From NCBI RefSeq assembly GCF_006864135.1, contig NZ_SADV01000013.1:1-64000 (forward strand): 64,000 nt of DNA, written 5' to 3'. Shown piece after piece: positions 1 to 8,579 of the stretch. Each line of letters starts with the position of its first letter. Position 1 is the first letter of the stretch. The translations under genes were made by a program, and so were the position numbers. Source of the DNA: Lysinibacillus sphaericus. GTDB lineage: Bacteria; Bacillota; Bacilli; Bacillales_A; Planococcaceae. A model generated the notes under the pieces. The model ran no database searches and was not told the DNA's origin. It saw only the letters and a program-made list of their open reading frames with translations.

Positions 1-75
1 TCTGTTCGCTCGACTTGCATGTATTAGGCACGCCGCCAGCGTTCGTCCTGAGCCAGGATCAAACTCTCCATAAAA
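1..75 (-). rRNA. 16S rRNA, 5' end only (partial)
   Basis: The reverse complement carries the universal 16S start GAGTTTGATCCTGGCTCAGG followed by the conserved GAACGCTGGCGGCGTGCC block. Only about 75 nt of the 5' end lie inside the window, so the gene and its rRNA operon continue beyond the left edge. The end at about 75 is set by homology to the known 5' end of Bacillaceae 16S and could be off by a few bases. Confidence 0.97.
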
Positions 76-228
76 AGAAATTTGATTAGCTCAAATTGTT
101 TTGCTGGCATCATGTTTGATGTCCAAAATTTTGTTTCGTTCGCCAACTCAAGGTTAGCTAGTAAAAACTTTATTGATTACGTTTTGCTTGTTCAGTTTTC
201 AAGGTTCATTTTGCCGCTGCTTTTCTCA
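76..228 (-). other. 16S rRNA leader with boxA-like antitermination segment
   Basis: Between the rRNA promoters and the 16S start, the minus strand reads CTTGAAAACTGAACAAGC at about 190-211. This motif is standard in Bacillus-type 16S leaders and 23S-5S spacers, and is associated with boxA antitermination and RNase III processing stalks. The rest of the leader is AT-rich with no open frame. The function is inferred from family knowledge. Confidence 0.6.
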
Positions 229-242
229 ACAGCAACTTTTAT

Positions 243-271
243 ATAATATCATGTCGTCCGCTAGATGTCAA
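243..271 (-). promoter_or_regulatory. rRNA operon promoter P2 (proximal)
   Basis: The minus strand shows a perfect -35 TTGACA (266-271), a 17-nt spacer and a -10 TATTAT (243-248), about 170 nt upstream of the mature 16S end. Near-consensus tandem promoters are the norm for Bacillus rrn operons. Confidence 0.8.
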
Positions 272-328
272 CAACTAATTTTCATTTGATTTAATTGTTT
301 TTCAGTAGCTGTCTTAACGACTTGTATA

Positions 329-357
329 ATACTACACTCTTAATTTTAAAAGGTCAA
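329..357 (-). promoter_or_regulatory. rRNA operon promoter P1 (distal)
   Basis: The minus strand shows a -35 TTGACC (352-357), a 17-nt spacer and TAGTAT (329-334); an alternative TATTAT lies 3 nt further on. It sits 86 nt upstream of the proximal promoter, giving the usual tandem P1-P2 layout of growth-rate-regulated rrn operons. Confidence 0.65.
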
Positions 358-536
358 CACTTTTTCTAAAAAAACTTTATAGTTTTTCACTTCATTGAGA
401 AGCTTCCTATATAATGATTAAGAAAACAATTTATTATTAGACTCACAATCTGACGTTAATATAATGTTTTATTGTTATCTATAATATAATTTTATCATAA
501 TCTCTATTAAAAAATTAATTGTTTTTCACTAAAAAC

Positions 537-565
537 AAAAAACTCGGTATAGAAACCGAGTTTTT
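537..565 (-). terminator. Intrinsic terminator of the SLC13-type permease gene
   Basis: The minus strand reads AAAAACTCGG, a short loop, then CCGAGTTTTTTG: a GC-containing stem flanked by A and T runs that overlaps the stop codon of the permease gene. The A run on the other side could also stop transcription from the opposite strand. Confidence 0.8.
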
Positions 566-2411
566 AAAATGGGAAGAAAAATGGAATTGCTAGCAACATG
601 ACAACAAACATAATAATCTGTAATGGCACTCCAATCTTCACAAAATCCATAAATTTATAACCACCAGCCGTCATCACAAGCGCATTTGTTGGGGAAGCAA
701 TTGGTGTGATAAACGCCATACTCGCTGCTACAGCAACAGCAATCATAAATGTCGTTGGACTTGCTTCCATTGCAATCGCGGCATTCATAGCAATTGGTGC
801 GAACAAGACCGCAGTCGCCGTATTACTAATAAACTGTCCAAAGATAGCTGTTAAAATATATACGCCAACTAGTACTCCATACGGTCCATAATCTCCAAGT
901 GCATTAATGATACCATCAGATAAAATAACCATACCACCTGTTTTCTCCAATGCAGTCGCCATCGGAAGCATTGCAGCTACAAGCACAATACTTTCAAAAT
1001 TCATATTGCTGTATGCGTCTTCCATATTTCGCAAACAACCTGTTAATATCATCAATACGGCACCAATCATAACGGAAATTACAGCAGGGAAAACTTCAAA
1101 AGCCATTAATACAATCATTAAAAGCATAATGACACCAGCAATACCAGCTTTACCCGTTGCTGCTGCGACACTCGCATGCTCTTTCGGCTGACCAACAACA
1201 ACGACATCCTGCGTTTCCCTTGCAAGTAATAAAATTTCATCCCATGCACCTTGCACTAAAATGGCATCGCCAAATTTCAATTTATGCGTCACCATATCTT
1301 GTAGTTTATAGCCGCCTCTACGATTAATGCCAATTATATTAAGATTATATTTTTCTCGAAAGCCTAGGGTGCTGACAGTCTTATTAATAAAGCTCGAATT
1401 TGGCGTTAATAATACTTCAGCAATACCAAGATGCTTTGATACCAATTCATCAGCCTCTCCTTCGACTAATTCCTGCATCTCTAGACTATAATCCAAAGCA
1501 AAGCGACGAATATTTTCTTCCTCACCTTGGACATACAATTCATCTTTGGCATGTATCACACTCGTTGGACCTGCCATTTCCTGATATGTCATCGGTAAAA
1601 AATTAATGCCTTCTTGAGATCGTCGGTGAATTTTCATCATACAAAGCGCATATTTGGCCGGAAGCTTTAATTCTGCTAATGTTGCGTCAATAATCGACGA
1701 ATCCTCTGGGACAAACACTTTAAACAAACGATTGTTTAAATCATACTGCTTAATAATTTTCTTTGGAGATAGTTTATAGTCAGCTTTTGTTTGTGTACGA
1801 TTTTTTTCATTTGGTAAAAGAATATTGCGCACGAGAACTAAATAGATAATACCGACTATCATTCCTACAATACCGATGGGTGTCACTTCGAAAAATCCTA
1901 ACTTATTATAGCCTCGATCTACTAATAACTGACTGACAATTAAATTTGTTGGTGAGGCAATTAATGTCATAAGCCCAGAAAGACTCGCAACATAAGAAAG
2001 TGGTAGCAAGAATTTCGAAGGACTTTCCTTCATACTAATGGCAATACTAACAACGATCGGCATCATTAAAGCTACAGTACCTGTATTACTCATAAAGGCA
2101 CCTACCGTCCCTACAATAATGAGCAATAGCACAAATAACTTCAGCTCACTATCACCTGACCATTTCAACAATAATCGCCCAGCCATCCCTGCAAGTCCCG
2201 TGCGTAAAATTCCTGCGCCCACAACGAACAACCCTGCAATCATTAAAACTACAGAGTTCGAAAAGCCAGCAAGCGCCTCTGTTGGCGTTAAAATATCTGT
2301 AATGACGAATGCTAGTAGTGACACAATCGCAACGAGATCCGCTCGTACTTTATTTGTCACAAATGCAAAAATTGTCGCTCCTAAAATAAAAAATGTTAAT
2401 GTAAGCTGCAC
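564..2411 (-). CDS. SLC13/DASS-type permease with central TrkA-C (RCK_C) domains
   Basis: Putative inner-membrane anion or dicarboxylate/sulfate transporter of the SLC13 (CitT/ArsB-like) superfamily. The N-terminal half (about residues 1-180) and C-terminal half (about 420-615) are hydrophobic repeats, each with the SNT(G/A)T-A and ASPTN signatures (SNTGTVALMMP, ASPTNLIVSQLL, SNTATAVLFAP, ASPTNALVMTAG). About 200 hydrophilic residues between them look like two TrkA-C regulatory domains. I place the start at GTG 2411 because AAAGGA lies 10 nt upstream. An upstream ATG at 2477 would add 22 residues without a good ribosome site and without family-like sequence. It is a monocistronic gene with its own terminator. 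The substrate cannot be told from sequence. Confidence 0.85.
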   Translation of the reverse strand: MQLTLTFFILGATIFAFVTNKVRADLVAIVSLLAFVITDILTPTEALAGFSNSVVLMIAGLFVVGAGILRTGLAGMAGRLLLKWSGDSELKLFVLLLIIVGTVGAFMSNTGTVALMMPIVVSIAISMKESPSKFLLPLSYVASLSGLMTLIASPTNLIVSQLLVDRGYNKLGFFEVTPIGIVGMIVGIIYLVLVRNILLPNEKNRTQTKADYKLSPKKIIKQYDLNNRLFKVFVPEDSSIIDATLAELKLPAKYALCMMKIHRRSQEGINFLPMTYQEMAGPTSVIHAKDELYVQGEEENIRRFALDYSLEMQELVEGEADELVSKHLGIAEVLLTPNSSFINKTVSTLGFREKYNLNIIGINRRGGYKLQDMVTHKLKFGDAILVQGAWDEILLLARETQDVVVVGQPKEHASVAAATGKAGIAGVIMLLMIVLMAFEVFPAVISVMIGAVLMILTGCLRNMEDAYSNMNFESIVLVAAMLPMATALEKTGGMVILSDGIINALGDYGPYGVLVGVYILTAIFGQFISNTATAVLFAPIAMNAAIAMEASPTTFMIAVAVAASMAFITPIASPTNALVMTAGGYKFMDFVKIGVPLQIIMFVVMLLAIPFFFPF

Positions 2412-2562
2412 TTCTAAGAATTCCTTTCTAACATTAATCATTACGCTAGATGATACACATAACCTTTTGTATATCATTTAGATTTATTATATCTTACCCA
2501 AACCTGTAAATGAGAAAGTTCACCATCTTTTCAAAATAAAAGACACTTCCTTATAACGTGAG

Positions 2563-2679
2563 GTTGATTTCCGTTCCAACTGGGCGCTTTCCTGGGGGCG
2601 TCCGATGAGCCGCTTCGCTGCAGGGTCTCATCTGTGACGCTAATCCCTAAGGAGTCGCCCAGTCTCCACTACAATCAAC
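2563..2679. repeat. Interspersed palindromic element, family A copy 1 (full length)
   Basis: This is a 117-bp GC-richer island in an AT-rich spacer, bounded by GTTGATTTCCG on the left and CAATCAAC on the right. Inside are GGGCGCTTTCC, GGGGGCGTCCGATGAGCCGC and GGGTCTCATCTGTG. The same blocks recur near 3.8, 11.8, 13.8, 16.2, 32.1, 34.4 and 52.3 kb. It encodes no protein. It resembles REP/MITE-like elements and is probably mobilised in trans, if at all. Confidence 0.85.
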
Positions 2680-2729
2680 AATTTATCGACGAAAATAAAC
2701 ATAAAATAATGCGTATCATTAAACTAATG

Positions 2730-2805
2730 TTGATCTCCACTCCAAGTAGGTGCTTTCTGCACAAGCTAATCCCGCAGGAGTCGCTACTCTCCGTGAAAAA
2801 TCAAC
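2730..2805. repeat. Family A element, degenerate copy 2
   Basis: TTGATCTCCACTCCAAGTAG, then GGTGCTTTCTG, CTAATCCCGCAGGAGTCGC and AAAAATCAACA. These are the same modules as the copy 50 bp to the left but with many substitutions and a deleted centre. The remaining spacer (2478-3019) shows no credible gene. Confidence 0.55.
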
Positions 2806-3019
2806 AGCCCCTCATAATTTATTTAAAAATCCTAAATTACAACGGGATATGTTTCATAGTTTTCGCGCAAGGAAAGCATAAAAGTTTCTTTCAATACGCT
2901 ACATGACGAGGTCTTCCAAATAAATTACCATACCGCTTTTTAAAACAAATAACTTTTACCTACAGTTTGAAGCGCAGTTTTAAACCACACTCTATTATCA
3001 TGTATCGCCCATATCTAGG

Positions 3020-3634
3020 TTATTTTTGATAAAGATTATGCTCTTTAATATAGTCATAACAAGCGTCAGGCAGTAGATATTTGGGTTCACCGCCCATTGC
3101 GAATTCTTCTCGAATATAGGTAGAGCTAATTTCCATCGCTAAGCCTTTGTCAATCAAATGAAATCTTCCATCATCATGATTCCTCAATATTGGAGAACGA
3201 CTAATTGTTGATAACATATCAATCCCATGCCTTGCCATTACAATAAATTTGTTCTCATCTACTAACACTTCTCCTTTTTTCCACAATCCTGCGCCAATAT
3301 CAACTAATAAATCAGCTCCCATAATAAAATGAATGTCATCATTAGGGTGCTGTTCTCTAAAATATTTCATCGTATCATATGTGTAAATATTCCAGCCTTC
3401 TTGCTCCATTTCATATGAATCTGCAATAAAACGCTCATCCTTAGTAATAGCCAGCTGCAGCATATTCCATCGATGAGTATTTTCTGTTTTTATTTCCTTG
3501 TCCTTTCGTTTATTTGAGCAAGGTAAAAAAATTACTTTATCTAATTTGCAACGATGCGCGACTGTGCTCGCGGTCCAAAGATGAACATTTGTAATCGGAT
3601 CAAAGGACGATCCGTAAATCCCTATTTTCGCCAT
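3020..3634 (-). CDS. Nicotinate-nucleotide adenylyltransferase-like protein (NadD paralogue)
   Basis: This 204-aa protein has the nucleotidyltransferase fold of NadD, which makes NaAD from NaMN and ATP in NAD synthesis. The N-terminus GIYGSSFDPITNVHL matches GxFDPxHxGH, but the canonical HxGH reads TNVH, keeping only the last histidine. A C-terminal ISSTYIR matches the ISSTxIR motif. A clear GGAGG lies 8 nt upstream of the ATG. The canonical housekeeping nadD usually sits with yqeK and yqeH, absent here, so this is probably a second copy or a relaxed-specificity relative. Its ATG overlaps the stop of the small gene upstream (TAATG), so the two are translationally coupled. Confidence 0.8.
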   Translation of the reverse strand: MAKIGIYGSSFDPITNVHLWTASTVAHRCKLDKVIFLPCSNKRKDKEIKTENTHRWNMLQLAITKDERFIADSYEMEQEGWNIYTYDTMKYFREQHPNDDIHFIMGADLLVDIGAGLWKKGEVLVDENKFIVMARHGIDMLSTISRSPILRNHDDGRFHLIDKGLAMEISSTYIREEFAMGGEPKYLLPDACYDYIKEHNLYQK

Positions 3635-3789
3635 TATCTATTCCTCCGTTCTTCTTCTCCTTTTGTTTCTCCATTTATCATCTTCACGACTTTTTCTTTA
3701 ATACTTAAATCGACGGGATACTTTTCTGGATTCATTGTTCGTTTATACTTACTCCATAGTAGATGTAAATTCTCTTCTATATATACCAT
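3634..3789 (-). CDS. Small hypothetical protein coupled to the NadD-like gene
   Basis: A 51-aa charged protein (start MVYIEENLHLLW, end GEEERRNR) of unknown function. The main support is its TAATG overlap with the next gene, whose Shine-Dalgarno lies inside its last codons. The frame stays open upstream to 3858, but that part lies inside a family A repeat and is unlikely to be native. The repeat may have replaced an original 5' end, so this could be the tail of a longer gene. The ATG chosen has only a weak ribosome site. Confidence 0.45.
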   Translation of the reverse strand: MVYIEENLHLLWSKYKRTMNPEKYPVDLSIKEKVVKMINGETKGEEERRNR

Positions 3790-3802
3790 CACCAAAACGT
3801 GT

Positions 3803-3863
3803 GGTTTATTTCCGTTCCGACTGGGCGCTTTCCTGGGGGCGTCCAGTCTCCACTCCAATCAAC
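3803..3863. repeat. Family A element, internally deleted copy 3
   Basis: TTTATTTCCGTTCCGACTGG, GCGCTTTCCTGGGGGCGTCC, then directly AGTCTCCACTCCAATCAAC. The left and right arms of the 117-bp element are fused and the central GATGAGCC...GACGCTAATCCC part is missing. It lies immediately upstream of, and partly inside the extended frame of, the small gene coupled to nadD. Confidence 0.75.
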
Positions 3864-3939
3864 TATTTACATAGTAGAAGTTTTAACAAAAGTCATCCTC
3901 AACTTTTGGTGATGAACCATGGATTTCCTTAAGTGTTAG

Positions 3940-4134
3940 TTATTTGTAAAGAATAGATCCATTTACTACAATGTCTTGCTGTAATTCTTTCGCTGTAAAA
4001 TTCGTCACAAATTTACTGATATAAGTATGAACAAGGTGTAACATTTTCAAGCGCTCTTCTTCTTGCGGGTTTTCATAGTCTAATGCAATATAATCTCATT
4101 CAGCATGAACTTTAACTTTATTAAACACAGCTTC
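3940..4134 (-). pseudogene. Gene remnant with in-frame TGA (unrecognised family)
   Basis: One minus-strand frame reads EAVFNKVKVHAE, TGA, then DYIALDYENPQEEERLKMLH and continues to ELQQDIVVNGSILYK and a stop at 3940. The composition is protein-like on both sides of the single TGA, and there is no start codon or ribosome site in the right place. This is the 3' end of a decayed gene. I do not recognise the family. A TGG to TGA change would explain the stop. Confidence 0.45.
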
Positions 4135-4136
4135 AT

Positions 4137-4175
4137 AAAAAAAGCATAAACAAAGCATCTCTGCCTTATTTATGC
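4137..4175 (-). terminator. Terminator of the hut operon
   Basis: The minus strand reads GCATAAATAAGGCA, loop GAGA, TGCTTTGTTTATGC, then seven T. This is a 14-bp stem with two wobble pairs, 12 nt past the hutI stop. It marks the end of the histidine-degradation operon. Confidence 0.85.
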
Positions 4176-4187
4176 CTTTCATATTAT

Positions 4188-5474
4188 TTAATTTACTAGT
4201 TGATTGTTCAAAAGAATACCATCCTGTACGACAACTCGCCCATTTTTAATTACAGTATTCGTATGATTCATGCCATAGAAATATTGTAACTGCATATAAT
4301 TGGCAACATCCAATATAATGACGTCAGCTTGTTTGCCCGCTTCAAGAGAGCCAATTTGATGCCCACGATTAAGTGCATATGCAGCATTAATAGTAGTCGC
4401 TGTTAACACTTCCTCTAATGTCATGCCCATATGCATACAAGCTAAATTCATAATAAAGGGCAGACTCATCGTTGGAGATGAGCCAGGATTAAAGTCAGTT
4501 GATATAGCAACAGGTACCCCTTCATCAATCATGAGGCGTCCCCTTGCAAATGGCGCACGTAAGAAGAATGCCGTTCCAGGTAGCAGCACTGCAATCGTCC
4601 CGGCTTCAGCCATTTTTTGTATACCCTCATCCGAAGCAACTAATAAATGCTCCGCCGAAATTGCCCCTACTTCCGCGGCAAGCTCTGCTCCCTTATAAGG
4701 TTCAATTTCATCTGCATGAATTTTCGGTGTTAACCCCAACGCTTTTCCCGCCTCTAAAATGCGTTGTGATTGCTCTGGCGTAAATACACCTTTTTCACAA
4801 AATACATCATTGAATTCTGCAAGGTTTAGCTCAGCTACTTTCGGTAGCATGTCATGAATGACTACATCCACAAATTCATCCTCACGACCCTTATAATCAC
4901 GTGGCACCGCATGCGCCCCCATAAAGGTACTAACGACATCAATGTCATGTGTGGCTTGCAGTTCCTTAGCTACCTCAAGCTGTTTCTTTTCAGTTTCCCA
5001 ATCCAAACCATAGCCAGATTTTGCTTCAACTGTTGTGACACCATGCTTTAAAAACACATCTAAATGATTCATCGTTTTTCTATATAAATCACCAAAGCTA
5101 GTTTCTCGAGTCCGCTTTGTTGTGGCATGAATCCCACCACCCGCATTCATAATTTCCATATATGTGGAACCATTGAGTCGCATATTAAACTCCTGCTCAC
5201 GTGTTCCTCCATGAACTAAATGCGTATGACAATCAACGAGACCTGGCATAACAACCTTACCTGAGGCGTCAATAACCTCAGCCACCTTGACAAGTTTAGG
5301 GAAGTCCACTTCTAGCTGCGCAATGGGCCCTACTGCTATAATGCTATTGCCCTCCATTAAAACACTGCCATTTTCCAGCACCGCAATTTCACGCATTTGT
5401 TCTTTTGTACGAGGACCTTGTTCGGCACTTTTTAACGTGATCACTTCATTGGCATTTTTGATTAAAATTGTCAC
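4188..5474 (-). CDS. hutI: Imidazolonepropionase
   Basis: Cytoplasmic amidohydrolase converting 4-imidazolone-5-propanoate to N-formimino-L-glutamate, the third step of histidine degradation. At 428 aa it has normal family length. It shows the metal motif [11 protein letters not shown] (His83, His85), then KIHADEI and the [10 protein letters not shown] active-site segment. The start codon overlaps the hutU stop (ATGA), indicating coupled translation. It is the last gene before a strong terminator. No hutG or other formiminoglutamate hydrolase follows, so the final step must be encoded elsewhere. Confidence 0.96.
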   Translation of the reverse strand: MTILIKNANEVITLKSAEQGPRTKEQMREIAVLENGSVLMEGNSIIAVGPIAQLEVDFPKLVKVAEVIDASGKVVMPGLVDCHTHLVHGGTREQEFNMRLNGSTYMEIMNAGGGIHATTKRTRETSFGDLYRKTMNHLDVFLKHGVTTVEAKSGYGLDWETEKKQLEVAKELQATHDIDVVSTFMGAHAVPRDYKGREDEFVDVVIHDMLPKVAELNLAEFNDVFCEKGVFTPEQSQRILEAGKALGLTPKIHADEIEPYKGAELAAEVGAISAEHLLVASDEGIQKMAEAGTIAVLLPGTAFFLRAPFARGRLMIDEGVPVAISTDFNPGSSPTMSLPFIMNLACMHMGMTLEEVLTATTINAAYALNRGHQIGSLEAGKQADVIILDVANYMQLQYFYGMNHTNTVIKNGRVVVQDGILLNNQLVN

Positions 5475-7150
5475 TTCGCATCATCCTTTAACATTGGTAT
5501 ACGCACACCTTTGTTCTTTGCTGTATTAATAGCAATTTCATAGCCAGCATCTGCGTGACGCACAACGCCCATTCCCGGATCAGAAATTAACACTCGTGCA
5601 ATCTTCTCAGCGGCTAGCTCAGAACCATCCGCTACTAACACTTGGCCAGCATGTTGAGAATAACCCATACCTACACCACCACCGTGATGAACACTTACCC
5701 AGCTAGCACCACTTGCTGTATTAACAAGTGCATTTAGAATCGGCCAGTCTGATACTGCATCAGAGCCATCAAGCATACCCTCTGTTTCACGATTTGGTGA
5801 TGCAACTGAGCCTGAGTCTAGATGATCTCGACCAAAGACAATCGGGCCTGATAGCTCACCATTAGCAACCATTTCATTAACTTTCAATGCAAAACGATGA
5901 CGATCACCATAGCCTAACCAGCAAATTCGTGCCGGTAACCCTTGCCATTTCACCATTTTTTGCGCCATATCAATCCAATTCACAAGACCTTCATCTTCAG
6001 CAAACATCTTTTTTGCAAGTGCATCTGTTTTATAAATATCCTCAGGGTTACCCGAAAGTGCAGCCCAACGGAATGGTCCTTTCCCCTCACAGAATAATGG
6101 ACGAATGTACGCCGGAACAAAGCCAGGGAAGTCAAAGGCATTCGTTACACCCATCTCTTTGGCATAAGCACGAATGTTATTACCGTAATCAAATACTTCT
6201 GCGCCCGCCTGTTGGAAGTCAAGCATTGTACGAACATGCTCAGCCATCGTCTCTTTTGCTCTTCGCTCATACGTTTTTACATCACTTTTACGCAGTTCAA
6301 GCGCTTCCCCAAATGTCATACCATTTGGAACATAACCATTTATCGGATCATGAGCAGATGTTTGGTCAGTTACAAAATCAGGGATAATTCCTCGATTCAA
6401 TAGCTCACGATTAACATCCGCACAGTTGCCAACAAGACCAATCGACGCAGGCTCTTTTTGGTCACGTAGTTTATTGACTAATTCAATAGCTTCATCTATT
6501 GTCTCCACAAGATAATCACAGTAGCCCTCTTTTATTTTACGTTCAATTCGAGCACGATCTACTTCGACGACTAAAATGACAGCGCCAGCCATTTTCCCAG
6601 CTAAAGGCTGTGCACCACTCATACCACCCATACCACCTGTAAGGATGAATTTACCGCGTAAATCTGCTGTGCCAAATACTTTTTTACCTGCCTCTACGAA
6701 TGATAAATACGTTCCTTGTAAAATGCCTTGTGCGCCAATATAAATCCAGCTACCAGCCGTCATTTGACCGTACATCATTAAATCACGGTCCTCCAACTCA
6801 TAGAAATGCTCCCAATTTGCCCACGCTGGCACTAAATTAGAATTTGCAATCAATACACGTGGCGAATGTTCATGTGTACGGAATACAGCTACCGGTTTTC
6901 CTGATTGAATAAGAAGTGTTTCATCATTCTCTAATTCTTTTAATGACGCAATAATTTGCTCATAGCTCTCCCAATTACGCGCCGCCTTACCGATACCCCC
7001 GTAAACGATTAGTTCATCCGGATTTTCTGCCACTTCAGGATCTAGATTGTTCATTAACATACGCATTGCAGCTTCCTGCGTCCAACCTTTACATGTTAAT
7101 TCATTCCCACGTGGTGCACGAATATTTGTTTTAACTACCATTAAAAACAC
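5471..7150 (-). CDS. hutU: Urocanate hydratase
   Basis: NAD-dependent enzyme adding water to urocanate to give imidazolonepropionate. The 559-aa protein has the family hallmarks [13 protein letters not shown] near residue 170, the [10 protein letters not shown] active-site cysteine region near residue 410, and [13 protein letters not shown] near 490. The N-terminus starts at [17 protein letters not shown]; the more usual start is the MVVKTN methionine a few codons in, which is better spaced from AAAGGAGTG. It lies 6 bp after the YjiH-like gene and overlaps hutI by 4 bp. Confidence 0.96.
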   Translation of the reverse strand: MFLMVVKTNIRAPRGNELTCKGWTQEAAMRMLMNNLDPEVAENPDELIVYGGIGKAARNWESYEQIIASLKELENDETLLIQSGKPVAVFRTHEHSPRVLIANSNLVPAWANWEHFYELEDRDLMMYGQMTAGSWIYIGAQGILQGTYLSFVEAGKKVFGTADLRGKFILTGGMGGMSGAQPLAGKMAGAVILVVEVDRARIERKIKEGYCDYLVETIDEAIELVNKLRDQKEPASIGLVGNCADVNRELLNRGIIPDFVTDQTSAHDPINGYVPNGMTFGEALELRKSDVKTYERRAKETMAEHVRTMLDFQQAGAEVFDYGNNIRAYAKEMGVTNAFDFPGFVPAYIRPLFCEGKGPFRWAALSGNPEDIYKTDALAKKMFAEDEGLVNWIDMAQKMVKWQGLPARICWLGYGDRHRFALKVNEMVANGELSGPIVFGRDHLDSGSVASPNRETEGMLDGSDAVSDWPILNALVNTASGASWVSVHHGGGVGMGYSQHAGQVLVADGSELAAEKIARVLISDPGMGVVRHADAGYEIAINTAKNKGVRIPMLKDDAK

Positions 7151-7156
7151 ACTCCT

Positions 7157-8485
7157 TTAAAATAGTAAAAATGCTATTGGTGTTACGATGATTAACGTTA
7201 ATACGACACGCTCAAACCAAATGAGTAAAATTTGGCGCAATGTCAATGGAATTTCAGATGATAAAATAAGCGGAATAACGGCTGAAAAGAACAGAACTGC
7301 CGATATCGATACGACCGCCACAATAAATTTCGTCACAAGTGCTGCCTGTGTGACAACAAGTGCCGGTAAAAATACTTCTGCTAACGATAATGACAGCGCT
7401 TTCGCTGCTAAATATGGTTCTGGAACTTGTAACACATATGTGAATGGTACAAAAATATACGCAAGCCAATCAAAAATTGGTGTATATGTTGCAAGTACAA
7501 GCCCTAGCAAACCGATTGATAGAATCGATGGAATAACACCCATCGCCATAATGAAGCCATCCTTTAAATTCGCCCATAAAACTTTAGATAAAGGTGGATT
7601 TTGCTCAACTGCATCCATCGCTTGACGCCATGCTTCTTTAAAACGATCCTTCTTTACAATCTTTTCTGGCATCGGCGTCGCGCCCTTATAGTATTCATCC
7701 TTCATTGAACGAAGTGGATAAATACGCGCTGTTAACGCAGTGACCACAAATGTTACAACGAGCGACACCCAGAAAAACGCATTCCAATGCTGCATGATAT
7801 CCAGCGTACTCGCAATAACAACCATAAACGTTGCAGATACAGTCGAGAAACCTGTTGCAATAATTGCGGCTTCCTTCGCTGTGTAGCGACCTTCCATATA
7901 AACACGATTCGTTAAAAGTAAGCCAACCGAATAACTGCCGACAAATGAGGCAACTGCATCCACTGCTGAACGTCCAGGTGTTTTAAAAATAGGCTTCATA
8001 AACGGCTGTGTTAAAACACCGGTGTATTCAAGCAACCCATAGCTTACTAGAAGTGCTAAAAACAAAGATCCAATCGGGATTAGTATCCCTACCGGCTTAA
8101 TAAGCTTCTCCAATAAATACGGACCGATACTGTCATTTGCTAGCCATGCAGGTGCTATATTAAAAATTAATAAAATCCCGGCAACCATACCGCCCACTTT
8201 AAAAATTGACAATACAATATTGACTATCGACTTATTCCACCTCTTCGTAAGGAATGGATGAACCGCTCCACCTACAAGCATTATGAGTACATATGCAGTT
8301 ACAAGTAGTGGTGCTTCAGTGCGAATAAAATTCACAATGTGATCAATTAAAATTGTATTCTTACCTTGCCATTCAAACGATATGAAGAAACTGAATATTC
8401 CGACCAAACTGCACGCAATCATCTTCATAGCGGAGGAGACTCGGAATTGCGAGTCTTGCCTCAGCTCTTGTTGTTGAAATTCCAT
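7157..8485 (-). CDS. YjiH-like membrane protein (nucleoside-recognition/Gate domain), likely transport function in hut operon
   Basis: A 442-aa integral membrane protein with about ten hydrophobic segments and the Gate-type core VDAVASFVGSYSVGLLLTNR, as in YjiH family proteins. Its place between hutH and hutU suggests it moves histidine, urocanate or a related compound across the membrane. The operon has no HutM or HutT permease, which supports that reading. The ATG has GAGGGGG a few bases upstream. The substrate is an inference from context only. Confidence 0.8.
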   Translation of the reverse strand: MEFQQQELRQDSQFRVSSAMKMIACSLVGIFSFFISFEWQGKNTILIDHIVNFIRTEAPLLVTAYVLIMLVGGAVHPFLTKRWNKSIVNIVLSIFKVGGMVAGILLIFNIAPAWLANDSIGPYLLEKLIKPVGILIPIGSLFLALLVSYGLLEYTGVLTQPFMKPIFKTPGRSAVDAVASFVGSYSVGLLLTNRVYMEGRYTAKEAAIIATGFSTVSATFMVVIASTLDIMQHWNAFFWVSLVVTFVVTALTARIYPLRSMKDEYYKGATPMPEKIVKKDRFKEAWRQAMDAVEQNPPLSKVLWANLKDGFIMAMGVIPSILSIGLLGLVLATYTPIFDWLAYIFVPFTYVLQVPEPYLAAKALSLSLAEVFLPALVVTQAALVTKFIVAVVSISAVLFFSAVIPLILSSEIPLTLRQILLIWFERVVLTLIIVTPIAFLLF

Positions 8486-8550
8486 CCTATTCCCCCTCGA
8501 CTGTTAATTAGAATTCCCTGTCAATCCGGACAAATTGAAAGATTTGTTGG

Positions 8551-8566
8551 ATTTCCTATAGGAAAT
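8551..8566. promoter_or_regulatory. 16-bp perfect palindrome between hutH and the YjiH-like gene
   Basis: ATTTCCTATAGGAAAT is an exact self-complementary sequence in the 94-bp gap after the hutH stop (8580). It could be a protein-binding site or a short transcript hairpin that separates hutH expression from the downstream genes. It lacks a T run on either side, so it is not a typical terminator. Confidence 0.35.
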
Positions 8567-8579
8567 TATCATCTAAGGT

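Noticed and set aside
2038..2481. 147-codon plus-strand frame opposite the SLC13 gene
   Set aside because: It is a mirror of the permease coding sequence with no independent signals. Similar shadows opposite hutU, yjiH, hutH, thiC and others were also dropped.
2634..2906. 90-codon plus-strand frame
   Set aside because: It starts within a family A repeat and has no coding signature or ribosome site.
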